Shown here: positions 16,566-24,574 of the stretch, piece by piece
How the letters are laid out: every line of letters begins with the position of its first letter
Position numbering within the stretch: the stretch's first letter is position 1
DNA from: Carboxylicivirga fragile
GTDB taxonomy: Bacteria; Bacteroidota; Bacteroidia; Bacteroidales; Marinilabiliaceae
Reading direction: 5' to 3'
DNA length: 46,847 nt
Assembly: GCA_025499625.1 (NCBI GenBank)
Contig: JAFMVD010000048.1
Span: 1-46,847 of the forward strand
Translations under genes and position numbers: made by a program
The notes under the pieces: model-generated
Database searches by the model: none
What the model was told of the DNA's origin: nothing
What the model saw: the letters and a program-made list of their open reading frames with translations, nothing else

Positions 16566-17381
16566 CTATTTTGTAGCTAGAAGTTTATATATGCGTGAAA
16601 TAGTGTAAAATCCTGTCAGTGTTAATATGATTGTAGCTCCTGATGGTAAGTCGAATACATAGGCCATGAAAAGACCAATTATGCTGCCCACTAAACTTAT
16701 TACAACAGCTAGAAACATAACTTTTTTGTAAGATTTCGAAAAAAGATTTGCTGCTGATGGGGGTATTGTAAATAGTGACAATACTAATATAATACCCATT
16801 ACTTTTATTGATAACACAATTGCAATTGCAATAAATATTGAAACAGTATAACGAATTGTTTTAACTGGTAGTCCTGTTGTTTTAGCATAATCTGGATCAA
16901 ACGCGGTAATGATAATAGCATCATAGAAGAACCGTATTAATAGAACCACAGATAAACTTATTGCGCCTAACCATATAAGGTCGGTTTGTTTAACGGTTAG
17001 AATATCTCCAAAAAGAAAACCCATTAAGTTTGGAGTGTAGCCAGGAGTAAGAAAAACAAATATGATACCTATGGCCATGCCAAGCGACCATAGTATCGCT
17101 ATCGCGCTGTCTTCGCGTAAGCCGGCTTTATTGCTGGTCCATTCAATACCAAGTGACGATAATATGGCAAATATACCTGCTCCTAGAAAAGGCGGAAATC
17201 CAAAATAATAGGCAATGCCCATACCACCAAAGGATGCGTGAGTGATGCCGCCACTGATAAATACACTTCGACGTGCTACTACATAGGTGCCTATAATGCC
17301 CGCCAATACCGATGTTAGTATAGATGCTAGTAAAGCGTTTTGAAAAAAAGCATAACTAAATAGATCGATAAAATCAGTCAT
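16566..17381 (-). CDS. znuB: Zinc ABC transporter permease
   Basis: This 271-residue integral membrane protein of the ABC-3 family has about eight hydrophobic segments. Family landmarks include SGGITHASFGGMGIAYYFG near residue 45 and KVMGIILVLSLFTIPPSAANLFSKSYKKVM around 190-220. It forms the channel for zinc passing from the periplasmic ZnuA into the cytoplasm. Its start overlaps the end of znuC by 8 bases, indicating translational coupling, and the TonB receptor follows after 7 bases. Manganese is the alternative substrate for this family, but the zur gene in the operon favours zinc. Confidence 0.92.
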   Translation of the reverse strand: MTDFIDLFSYAFFQNALLASILTSVLAGIIGTYVVARRSVFISGGITHASFGGMGIAYYFGFPPFLGAGIFAILSSLGIEWTSNKAGLREDSAIAILWSLGMAIGIIFVFLTPGYTPNLMGFLFGDILTVKQTDLIWLGAISLSVVLLIRFFYDAIIITAFDPDYAKTTGLPVKTIRYTVSIFIAIAIVLSIKVMGIILVLSLFTIPPSAANLFSKSYKKVMFLAVVISLVGSIIGLFMAYVFDLPSGATIILTLTGFYTISRIYKLLATK

Positions 17382-18114
17382 GGTTGTGGTTTTTTAATAC
17401 TCTGTGAGGAACGGTTCCATGGCTTATGATTTCGATAGGGCAGTTGTATGATTTTAGTATTTCGCTTGTAATTTTATTGGAAGCATGGTAATGCAGCCCG
17501 CCATTCACGCAAGCAATGGTTTTAACCATTGAGGAAATTGTTCCTACATCGTGCGAAACCAAAAGGATTGCTATCTTTTTGTTTAATTCAGCCAGCAGCT
17601 TGTATAGGTTAGCTTCAAAGGTTTTATCTACATATGTATTGGGTTCATCTAATATTAATAGGTTGGGATCGCTTATTAATGCACGACATAAAAACACGCG
17701 TTGCATTTGTCCGCCTGAAAGCTCTCCTATGGCAGAATTACAATATTCGTCCATTCCTACGAAGCTTAGTAATTCATCTACTTTAGTAAGGTGCTTTTTG
17801 GTAGGTTTATTCCACCATTTGTTTGATGAGAATCTACCAGATAGGATTACTTCCTTAACGGTTATAGGAAAGCGTGTATCGATATTATTAACCTGAGGAA
17901 GGTAGCCAATTTTTAATTCAGAGGCTTTGTGAATGGTACCTTTTGTTGGTTCCAAAAGATTCAGAATAACTTTTAATAATGTTGTTTTTCCGCCTCCATT
18001 GGGTCCAATAATACCAACAAAATCTTCAGGCGCTATTTTCAGATTAACACCATTTAATACTTCTTTGCCATCGTAACCTGCAGCTATGTCCTTTAACTCT
18101 AATAGTGCTGGCAT
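17374..18114 (-). CDS. znuC: Zinc ABC transporter ATP-binding protein
   Basis: This 246-residue ATPase has all ABC landmarks: Walker A GPNGGGKTT, Q-loop in GYLPQVNNID, signature LSGGQMQRVFLCRAL, Walker B LLILDEPNTYVD and the switch histidine in LLVSHDVG. It powers zinc import through ZnuB. It begins 1 base after the znuA stop codon and overlaps znuB by 8 bases. Confidence 0.94.
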   Translation of the reverse strand: MPALLELKDIAAGYDGKEVLNGVNLKIAPEDFVGIIGPNGGGKTTLLKVILNLLEPTKGTIHKASELKIGYLPQVNNIDTRFPITVKEVILSGRFSSNKWWNKPTKKHLTKVDELLSFVGMDEYCNSAIGELSGGQMQRVFLCRALISDPNLLILDEPNTYVDKTFEANLYKLLAELNKKIAILLVSHDVGTISSMVKTIACVNGGLHYHASNKITSEILKSYNCPIEIISHGTVPHRVLKNHNHD

Positions 18115-18115
18115 C

Positions 18116-19003
18116 TTATGAATTTTCTAAGTGGTCGATAAATTTGTCCATCTCAGTATACCAATCTTCCGAAAGCGGATTGACTTGTACTGTTTTGGCA
18201 TTAATTTCTTTGGCGATCACTTCGGCATTTGATTGATCAAATTCTTGTTGGATATAAATGGTTTTTATGGTCTTACCGCGTGCGTCTTCTATAGTTTTCT
18301 GCATTCTTGCAGGACTTGGTGTTTTGCCTTCAAACTCAATTGTGATTTGTTCAAACCCATAATCTTTGGCTAGGTAAGTATAGGCAGGATGAAAAATCAT
18401 GAAGCTTAAATCGGGTTTTACTTCTTTAATTTTAGTTAGTCGTTGATTAAGCTTGTTGATGTCTGATAAAAGACTCTTATATCGAAGCTCAATGTTTTCC
18501 TTTTCTTTGGGAAACAACTCTATTAATCCTTCCTTAAGGTTACTAGCAATGTGAGACGCTTGTTTGGGCGATGTCCAAGTGTGTGGATCTATACCACCCG
18601 AACATACATGGTCGTGATCGCCATGATGGTGATGATGGTGTTCGCCTTGAATTACTTGTATGCCATTTGACAGATCGTACCATGTCATTTCTGAGTTCGC
18701 CTCCTTAAGACGATCATTCCAAGTTGTTTCAAAGCTAAGATGCCCCATTAGAAAATAGGCTTGTGAATTAGCAAGCTTTTGAAGTTGAGCTACGCTTGGT
18801 GCATATGTGGCATGATTCGAGCCTGGTGGGATCATTACGTTTACTTCCACTTTTTCGGGCATAAGTCGTTTCAGAAAATACTTTTGAGGGCCGATACTAA
18901 CTGATAGTATTGGTTTTTGGTTTTCTGATTGTTTTGTGTTGCATGAAGAAACTATTATTAGAATACTTAATGCTATTATTTTTAAGCTTGTAATTAATTT
19001 CAT
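18116..19003 (-). CDS. znuA: Zinc ABC transporter substrate-binding lipoprotein
   Basis: This 295-residue periplasmic binding protein of the cluster A-I family has a lipobox at IIVSSC (Cys21). Metal ligands typical of ZnuA are visible: His in PPGSNHATYAPS, His in GGIDPHTW, His in MIFHPAYTYLAKDYGF, and an acidic residue near QQEFDQSNAEVIAKEI. A His-rich loop (GEHHHHHHGDHDHVC, about residues 123-138) lies before the second ligand; this loop distinguishes zinc binders from manganese binders in the family. It is the second gene of the operon, 10 bases after zur. Confidence 0.94.
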   Translation of the reverse strand: MKLITSLKIIALSILIIVSSCNTKQSENQKPILSVSIGPQKYFLKRLMPEKVEVNVMIPPGSNHATYAPSVAQLQKLANSQAYFLMGHLSFETTWNDRLKEANSEMTWYDLSNGIQVIQGEHHHHHHGDHDHVCSGGIDPHTWTSPKQASHIASNLKEGLIELFPKEKENIELRYKSLLSDINKLNQRLTKIKEVKPDLSFMIFHPAYTYLAKDYGFEQITIEFEGKTPSPARMQKTIEDARGKTIKTIYIQQEFDQSNAEVIAKEINAKTVQVNPLSEDWYTEMDKFIDHLENS

Positions 19004-19013
19004 TTTAGTTGTC

Positions 19014-19412
19014 TTAATGATTACATTTTTGACATGTTCCCTCTACTATCGTGTTTTGGGTTTTTGCACTGAATCCTTCCGGCAAATTACATTGTGGTAA
19101 AGGAGTTTCTGGTAAACAAAGTACTTTATCACATTCAACGCAGTGAAAATGCGGATGTGTACTGCCTTTCTTTGGATTAATTAATTTGTATTTTATTGTC
19201 TGATCGTCGATGACTATTTTATGGATAATATTTTTGTCTTCAAAAAGACGTATGCTGCGATACAAGGTTACTCTATCAATGTCTTCCCCCAACTTTTCTT
19301 CTATTTCTTTAGATGAAAGCGCTTGATCTTCGCGAGATAAAATACTCAATAATTTTTCACGAATGGCGGTTCGACTAACCCCGTAAGACGATAAGTATTC
19401 ACTTGGATTCAT
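19014..19412 (-). CDS. zur: Fur-family zinc uptake regulator
   Basis: With the start at 19412 (MNPSEYLSSYGVSRTAIREK) this is a 132-residue Fur-family repressor. An upstream in-frame start at 19442 would place one operator palindrome inside the coding region, so the shorter form is preferred. The winged helix is about residues 1-75 (LSSKEIEEKLGEDIDRVTLYRSIRLFEDKNIIHKI). The dimerisation half carries HPHFHCVECDKVLCL and a C-terminal CQKCNH, giving the two CxxC pairs of the structural zinc site. It leads an operon of znuA, znuC, znuB and a TonB receptor. Two TGCAAC-N3-GTTGCA palindromes at its promoter imply autoregulation. Confidence 0.92.
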   Translation of the reverse strand: MNPSEYLSSYGVSRTAIREKLLSILSREDQALSSKEIEEKLGEDIDRVTLYRSIRLFEDKNIIHKIVIDDQTIKYKLINPKKGSTHPHFHCVECDKVLCLPETPLPQCNLPEGFSAKTQNTIVEGTCQKCNH

Positions 19413-19418
19413 ATTGCA

Positions 19419-19433
19419 TGCAACTTTGTTGCA
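19419..19433. promoter_or_regulatory. Zur-box-like operator, proximal
   Basis: TGCAACTTTGTTGCA has perfect 6-base arms TGCAAC/GTTGCA around TTT. It lies 6 bases before the zur start codon and just downstream of the -7 element at 19440-19447, where a bound repressor would block initiation. Confidence 0.8.
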
Positions 19434-19439
19434 AAAATA

Positions 19440-19447
19440 CAAAGATA
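19440..19447 (-). promoter_or_regulatory. -7 element of the zinc operon
   Basis: The minus strand reads TATCTTTG (TAnnTTTG). A TTTTG lying 22 bases further upstream, inside the distal operator, may serve as the -33 element. Confidence 0.6.
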
Positions 19448-19456
19448 TTTAGAAAA

Positions 19457-19471
19457 TGCAACGATGTTGCA
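19457..19471. promoter_or_regulatory. Zur-box-like operator, distal
   Basis: TGCAACGATGTTGCA has the same arms as the proximal site and differs only in the 3-base centre. The two sites are 38 bases apart start to start and flank the -7 element. Confidence 0.8.
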
Positions 19472-19495
19472 AAATAAAAAGACAACAATGTCTTT

Positions 19496-20347
19496 TTATT
19501 GATTCTCTCCAAATAGTTTGAAAACAGAATCAACATACGTTTTTGATACTGGAACTTCAACGGGAGTGTTCGTATCAAGCTTTATTCGCAATCCATCCTT
19601 ACCACGTTCTATTAGTTTTACCTTTTTGAAGTTAACCATATACGATCGATGGCAGCGAATGATATCAATTTGTTTTAATGAGTCTTCAAGTTGTTTAAGC
19701 GTATTTCGTAAAAGAAACTTTTCTTGTTTCTGTTGATCATTGTAAAAGATAGTAACATAATTGTCAGCTCCCTGCAGATATAAAACATCCTTTAACTTTA
19801 GGGAAAGACGCATGATGCCTTTTTCATCATTAAACACGACCATGCCTTTGGTTTCTTTTTCTGGTTCTTTAGCATTGGTTAGCGCTTCAAGTTGTTCCTT
19901 GTTATCCATCCACGCAAAGTATAACCACGAAGTGGAATATGGAATTAATAAAATTAAGGATGTGTTAATGATTGATACTTCTATGGCATCTTGAAATGTT
20001 GGCGGATCTTTAAGAATGAATATTTGATAGAATGTGTAGAATAAAGACATGCTAACAATTTCGAGTGCGATCCAAAATAAGTAATTGCCCAGGTTTATAC
20101 TCTTCCCCTTCTGAACCATTCGATACATTATAATGCGGCTTATGACTACCACTAAAACACCAGTAAGTATTATCAAACTTGAATAGAATAAAAATTCTAA
20201 ATCAGGTACATTAATAAACTTGTGCCTTACATTAAATGGTTCGTAGAGGTTGATAAATATCAAAGCAAAACTAGCGGTAAATAAAATTAGCCGAATAATA
20301 TTTTGCCTTCTTAGTAGGTAGCCTGGTATGTTTTTGCTAAAATCCAT
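19496..20347 (-). CDS. Membrane-bound LytTR-domain regulator
   Basis: This 283-residue protein has four hydrophobic segments (about 18-33, 50-72, 87-110 and 123-147) followed, after a charged linker, by a LytTR DNA-binding domain at about 180-280. The LytTR hallmarks are LKDVLYLQGADNYVTIFY, KQLEDSLKQIDIIRCHRSYMVNFKKV and VPVSKTYVDSVFKLF. It lacks a receiver domain, so the membrane part may itself sense a signal. It lies upstream of the zinc operon in the same direction, but the Zur-controlled promoter is placed between them, so it is probably a separate unit. Targets are unknown. Confidence 0.88.
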   Translation of the reverse strand: MDFSKNIPGYLLRRQNIIRLILFTASFALIFINLYEPFNVRHKFINVPDLEFLFYSSLIILTGVLVVVISRIIMYRMVQKGKSINLGNYLFWIALEIVSMSLFYTFYQIFILKDPPTFQDAIEVSIINTSLILLIPYSTSWLYFAWMDNKEQLEALTNAKEPEKETKGMVVFNDEKGIMRLSLKLKDVLYLQGADNYVTIFYNDQQKQEKFLLRNTLKQLEDSLKQIDIIRCHRSYMVNFKKVKLIERGKDGLRIKLDTNTPVEVPVSKTYVDSVFKLFGENQ

Positions 20348-20878
20348 TACTTAATTGGTCGCATTAAAAGTAATGATAAATTTAAATTTATGCATTGTTT
20401 TAACAAGCAATGCAATATTAATACGCAATTTTCGCACCTGTATAGAGAATTTCACCCCTAAATATCGGTTTTTAGCCCTGTTTAGTGCTGTAAATCACAT
20501 AAAATTGCAGTCTAACAAAAACTTAACTTGGTTTGTATAAACGAATCGGCAATTTTAATTCCATTCGTATTTTAAAATGAGTAATTACTCTTATTTATAT
20601 CAAACTCTATGGCACGATATTCGTCGAAAGTTGCCACACACTCTTTCGATGATAGTGCCTTAGTTTTGTTAGAAAAGTTTAATGATACAAAAATATTAAT
20701 GGGAATTATTTCCCATTGCTCTTAATAATTTGGTAAAAGAGAATTAGGTCGATGAGTGATTTATAGATTGATGCTTTTAGCAAAATCGCTTTTTACAACG
20801 GATATCGAGTTGACTTAATAAAAAAAAAGGGTGCTGGTTTAACGAAACCAACACCCTTTTTTAGATATTATATAGAGA
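20348..20878. other. 531-base gap without a recognised gene
   Basis: This gap holds the upstream region of the LytTR gene and the terminator of tkt. It includes an inverted repeat TGCATTG/CAATGCA at 20391-20414, a second perfect inverted repeat AATGGGAA/TTCCCATT at 20698-20717 and a plus-strand TAGTTTTG element at 20661-20668. A 28-codon frame starting at an ATG near 20578 is too short to call. A plus-strand small RNA ending at the tkt terminator is conceivable but unproven. Confidence 0.5.
20823..20862. terminator. Terminator after tkt, symmetric on both strands
   Basis: 18-base arms (AAAAAAGGGTG...TTT and AAA...CACCCTTTTTT, one mismatch) enclose a 4-base loop and give T runs on either strand. 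Confidence 0.9.
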
Positions 20879-22903
20879 CTAAGCTAAGATCTCAGTCACT
20901 TGTTTAACGACGTTTTCTCCGGTGAAACCGAATTCTTTATCAAGCACAGTGTACGGTGCTGAATAACCAAAGTGGTTTAAGCCCCATACTTTACCATTTG
21001 CTCCAACTAATCCTTCTAAGGTTACAGGCAATCCTGCTGTCATGCCAAAGCGAGGAGTTGATACAGGTAGAATTTCATTTTGATAGGCAAGATCTTGTGT
21101 GCGGAATAAGCCTTCAGAAATAACTGAAACAACATTAACTTTTAGCCCTTTTTCTTCACGAAGTAATTTCGCGCCATCAACTAAAGTACTCACTTCTGAA
21201 CCAGAAGCTAATAAAACAATGTCAGGTGTATCAGCATCCTTCTCAACTATGTAAGCACCTTTTTCAGCTTGCAAAGCATTTTGGTAGCTACTATTTGGTA
21301 AGTTGTTAATGTTCTGACGAGATAAGATAAGTGCAGTTGGTGTTGATGTGTTCTCCATTGCCATTTTCCAAGCAACAGTTCCTTCATTAACATCAGCTGG
21401 ACGAACAACCAACATGCTATTTTCGCCGTTGTGGTTTTGCAATTTCTCCATCAAACGAATCTGGGCTTCTTGCTCAATTGGTTGGTGTGTTGGACCATCT
21501 TCACCTACACGGAAAGCATCATGTGTCCACACATATTTAACAGGCAATTCCATCAATGCAGCCATACGAGCAGCTGGTTTCATGTAGTCAGAGAATACAA
21601 AGAAAGTTCCACAGGCTACAAATACACCACCGTGTAAAGCCATACCGTTGGCAATGGCACCCATTGTTAATTCGGCAACACCCACTTGTAAGAAGGCTCC
21701 AGAGAAATCATTCTTTTTCAGAATGGTTGTTTTCTTAAGGAAACCATCGGTTTTATCTGAGTTTGCTAAGTCAGCCGACATAACAATCATGTTTTCTACT
21801 TGCTGAGCATATTCGCCTAATACTGTTGCCGAAGCGGCACGAGTTGCGGCATTTGCTTTTTGCTCAATAGCACTGTAATCAATCGCAGGAGCTTTTCCAG
21901 AAATGAAGCCAGCTAATTTAGCAGCTAATTCAGGATTTGCTTTTTCCCAAGCTGCTTGTTCAGCTTTTTTAGTAGCTGCAAACTTCGCTTTTTCTTCATT
22001 TACCTTTGTATATGCATCGGCAACAGCAGGAAACACCTGGAAAGGATTCGAAGCATCTGCACCAAGATTTTTCATGGTGTCATCAAATGAGGCGCCAGCA
22101 GCACTTAATGGTTGTCCGTGAGTAGACACCATTTTTTCGTAAGAACCACCTTCGGCAGTAACAGCACCTTTACCCATTATTGTTTTACCAATAATCAAGA
22201 AAGGTTTTTCAGTTTCGGCATTGGCAGCATCCAAAGCTAACCTGATGGCATCGTGATCGTTACCATCGATGGTCATGGTTGCCCATCCCCAAGCTTCATA
22301 TTTTTTTGCTGTATCTTCAATCGTTACGTCATCACATGTTGTTGATAACTGTATGTCGTTTGAATCGTAGAACATTACCAGATTATTCAAGCCTAAATGT
22401 CCTGCAATACGACCAGTACCTTGCGAAATCTCTTCTTGTATACCACCATCCGAAATGAACGTATATGTTTTGTGGTTCATCCATTCGCCAAAGCGAGCAA
22501 CCAGGAAGCGTTCAGCAACTGCGGCTCCTAATGCCATGGTATGCCCTTGTCCAAGAGGTCCTGATGTATTTTCTACACCTCGTGCAATATCAACTTCAGG
22601 ATGACCAGGTGTTGGACTTCCCCATTGTCTGAAATTAGCTAGTTCATCCATTGAGTATGCACCCGTTAAAGCTAAGGCTGCATATAACATTGGCGACATG
22701 TGTCCAGGATCAAGGAAAAAGCGATCGCGGTTAAACCAAGTTCGGTCGTTAGGGTCATAATTCAAATACTCCGAAAACAACACATGAATAAAATCGGCTC
22801 CACCCATTGCTCCACCGGGGTGTCCAGATTTGGCTTTTTCGACCATGGCCGCTGATAATACTCTGATGTTGTCGGCTGCTTGTTTTGAAATGTTCTTGTC
22901 CAT
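20879..22903 (-). CDS. tkt: Transketolase
   Basis: This 674-residue thiamine-diphosphate enzyme transfers two-carbon units between sugar phosphates in the non-oxidative pentose phosphate pathway. The start at 22903 (MDKNISKQAADNIRVLSAAM) fits the family; a start at 22930 would add nine unrelated residues. Landmarks are KSGHPGGAMG near residue 25, LDPGHMSPMLYA, GPLGQGHTMALGAA, the ThDP motif around FISDGGIQEEISQG, and FVFSDYMKPAARMAALMELPVKYVWTHDAFRVGEDGPTHQPIE in the pyrimidine-binding domain. The gene stands alone with its own terminator. Its ~135-base leader contains two hairpins, one of which looks like a terminator. Confidence 0.97.
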   Translation of the reverse strand: MDKNISKQAADNIRVLSAAMVEKAKSGHPGGAMGGADFIHVLFSEYLNYDPNDRTWFNRDRFFLDPGHMSPMLYAALALTGAYSMDELANFRQWGSPTPGHPEVDIARGVENTSGPLGQGHTMALGAAVAERFLVARFGEWMNHKTYTFISDGGIQEEISQGTGRIAGHLGLNNLVMFYDSNDIQLSTTCDDVTIEDTAKKYEAWGWATMTIDGNDHDAIRLALDAANAETEKPFLIIGKTIMGKGAVTAEGGSYEKMVSTHGQPLSAAGASFDDTMKNLGADASNPFQVFPAVADAYTKVNEEKAKFAATKKAEQAAWEKANPELAAKLAGFISGKAPAIDYSAIEQKANAATRAASATVLGEYAQQVENMIVMSADLANSDKTDGFLKKTTILKKNDFSGAFLQVGVAELTMGAIANGMALHGGVFVACGTFFVFSDYMKPAARMAALMELPVKYVWTHDAFRVGEDGPTHQPIEQEAQIRLMEKLQNHNGENSMLVVRPADVNEGTVAWKMAMENTSTPTALILSRQNINNLPNSSYQNALQAEKGAYIVEKDADTPDIVLLASGSEVSTLVDGAKLLREEKGLKVNVVSVISEGLFRTQDLAYQNEILPVSTPRFGMTAGLPVTLEGLVGANGKVWGLNHFGYSAPYTVLDKEFGFTGENVVKQVTEILA

Positions 22904-22955
22904 TACAATTTTAAAATTAAAAGATTTCACCCTACTTCTTCAGGTGGAACTTGCT

Positions 22956-22985
22956 AAAAAATGCTCCTCACTATTGAGGGAGCAT
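22956..22985 (-). promoter_or_regulatory. Terminator-like hairpin in the tkt leader (candidate attenuator)
   Basis: On the minus strand ATGCTCC-C-TCA pairs with TGAGGAGCAT (10 pairs, one bulged C, loop ATAG) and is followed by six T. It lies 52 bases upstream of the tkt start codon, inside the predicted transcript. A hairpin with a T run in this position can terminate transcription early unless it is disrupted. Confidence 0.5.
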
Positions 22986-22999
22986 GTTTTAGCTTGTTT

Positions 23000-23027
23000 C
23001 TACTGTTGTATAAAAACACAATAGTAG
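23000..23027 (-). promoter_or_regulatory. First hairpin of the tkt leader
   Basis: On the minus strand CTACTATTGT (23018-23027) pairs with ACAACAGTAG (23000-23009) with one mismatch and an 8-base loop. Its 5' arm can instead pair with CAATAGTG in the loop and 3' side of the terminator-like hairpin, which would be an antiterminator of seven or eight pairs. Confidence 0.4.
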
Positions 23028-23047
23028 ATCAGTCTTCAAACTTGGCG

Positions 23048-23055
23048 CAAAAATA
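23048..23055 (-). promoter_or_regulatory. -7 element for tkt
   Basis: The minus strand reads TATTTTTG (TAnnTTTG). Initiation near 23040 would give a leader of about 135 bases. Confidence 0.5.
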
Positions 23056-23139
23056 CACTTTTTTCCCTAGCTACTAAACTTTAAGCCTAAAATGAAACAT
23101 GATTTTTCTTTTTATTTTAAGCGAATGGAATCAAAAAGT

Positions 23140-23147
23140 TAACTTTG
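23140..23147 (+). promoter_or_regulatory. -7 element for pdxB
   Basis: TAACTTTG matches TAnnTTTG 26 bases before the pdxB start codon. No clear -33 element was seen. Confidence 0.5.
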
Positions 23148-23172
23148 CTAGCCTTATTAATGTGAATGATTT

Positions 23173-24312
23173 ATGAAGATAGTTGCCGATGATAAAATAC
23201 CATTTTTGAATGGTGTTTTCGAAGATAAATGTGAGATAGAGTATTTGCCGGGTGGAGAGATTGATGACCTTGTTTTGAAGAATGCAGATGCCTTGATTAC
23301 CAGAACGCGTACTAAATGTAATGCATCTTCATTGGAAGGGAGTAAGGTAAAGATGATTGCATCAGCAACCATCGGCTTTGATCATATCGATACAGAATGG
23401 TGTGCTAATAATGGCATTAAATGGACCAATGCGCCGGGTTGTAATGCTGAATCTGTTAAACAATATTTGGCATCGGTATTTGCTCAGCTTGTCATTGATA
23501 AAGGATGGGAGCTCAAAGGAAAAAAAATAGCGGTGGTAGGAGTTGGCAATGTTGGAAGTCGTGTTTCATCACTTGCCAAGCTACTTGGTATGGAAGTTTA
23601 TGAGGTTGATCCTCCACGAGCGGAAACCGAAAAAAGTACGTCTTTTTTTAAGCTTGAAGAAATAATATCGGATGTTGATATAATAAGTTTTCATACACCC
23701 TTGACGCGAGTTGGTGAAGATGCAACTTATCATTTATGTAACTCGAATTTACTGTCGAAAATGAAATCAACAGCGATAGTCATCAATTCTTCACGGGGCG
23801 AAGTGGTTGATGGAAATGCCTTAAAAAGTGCATTGGTTTCTGAAGAAATTGAAGCAGCGGTTCTTGATGTTTGGGAGCATGAGCCGAACATTGACAAAGA
23901 GCTGATGGACAAGTGTTGGATCGTCACACCGCACATAGCAGGATATTCTTTGGACGGAAAAGCAAATGGAACAATGATGAGTATTAGGGCAATTAGTAGG
24001 CATTTCAATTTAGGAATGGACGATTGGTTGCCTCAAAACATTCCTGAGCCCAAAAGAAAAATAATTGAATTGGATTGTGAATATTTAAGTGTTGAGCGCG
24101 CATTATCAAGTGTGTTAGTACATACCTATCCAATAAAGGAGGATGATTTAAGGCTTCGAATGAACATTAAAGGATTTGAAAAACAAAGAGGGGCTTATCC
24201 TATTCGTCGAGAATTTAAGGCCTTTGATGTTGTGCTAACGAATGGAAATAAGGAGCTTGTAGAATTGCTTAAAAGCCTGGGGTTCAAAAATGTTAAATTA
24301 TTGAATCAATAG
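23173..24312 (+). CDS. pdxB: Erythronate-4-phosphate dehydrogenase
   Basis: This 379-residue NAD-dependent 2-hydroxyacid dehydrogenase catalyses the second step of the DXP-dependent route to pyridoxal phosphate. The early ADALITRTRTKCNASSL and SATIGFDHID stretches are typical of PdxB. The nucleotide-binding motif VVGVGNVGSRV lies at about 121-131. The catalytic Arg, Glu and His are in NSSRGEVVDG, WEHEPNID and TPHIAGYSLDGKANGT. The ~100 residues after this are the PdxB-specific dimerisation domain. It is transcribed alone, divergent from tkt. Confidence 0.93.
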   Translation: MKIVADDKIPFLNGVFEDKCEIEYLPGGEIDDLVLKNADALITRTRTKCNASSLEGSKVKMIASATIGFDHIDTEWCANNGIKWTNAPGCNAESVKQYLASVFAQLVIDKGWELKGKKIAVVGVGNVGSRVSSLAKLLGMEVYEVDPPRAETEKSTSFFKLEEIISDVDIISFHTPLTRVGEDATYHLCNSNLLSKMKSTAIVINSSRGEVVDGNALKSALVSEEIEAAVLDVWEHEPNIDKELMDKCWIVTPHIAGYSLDGKANGTMMSIRAISRHFNLGMDDWLPQNIPEPKRKIIELDCEYLSVERALSSVLVHTYPIKEDDLRLRMNIKGFEKQRGAYPIRREFKAFDVVLTNGNKELVELLKSLGFKNVKLLNQ

Positions 24313-24431
24313 TTAAAAAGTGTAAAAGATTTCATTTTATCAGATGATTAAGTAGTTTGCGTTATAATTTGTAATGCGTTAAAAAATAAGTTGTTAATTA
24401 GTTGATTTTTATTTTTATAGGTTTTATGTTT

Positions 24432-24510
24432 GGGATCATTCAAGCAACAAACCTTATTTATATCCCGTCAAACATCAGGCTCCATCCTTCCCGGTCGGAG
24501 CCTTTTTTTT
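24432..24510 (+). ncRNA. Candidate small RNA or structured 3' region after pdxB
   Basis: A TAGGTTTT element close to the -7 consensus precedes GGGAT (24432-24436), which can pair with ATCCC (24462-24466). A strong terminator hairpin (24478-24502) and a T run follow. The ~79-base unit lies 120 bases beyond the pdxB stop codon, a long way for a simple terminator. It could equally be the pdxB 3' untranslated region. Confidence 0.25.
24478..24510 (+). terminator. Strong rho-independent terminator downstream of pdxB
   Basis: GGCTCC (24478-24483) pairs with GGAGCC (24497-24502), and eight T follow. Confidence 0.85.
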
Positions 24511-24513
24511 TAT

Positions 24514-24552
24514 AAAAAAACTCCCCAAGGCAAATTTGCCATTGGAGAGTTC
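24514..24552 (-). terminator. Terminator after the cyclic 2,3-DPG synthetase-like gene
   Basis: On the minus strand CTCTCCAATGGCAAA pairs with TTTGCCTTGGGGAG with small bulges and is followed by a T run. It lies about 25 bases beyond the stop codon. Confidence 0.8.
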
Positions 24553-24574
24553 ATCTCAATTCAAATTCACTTAT

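Noticed and set aside
19413-19442. Longer zur reading frame (MYFCNKVACN-)
   Set aside because: The extra residues are encoded by the proximal Zur palindrome, and the Fur family normally starts close to the helix beginning at MNPSEYL.
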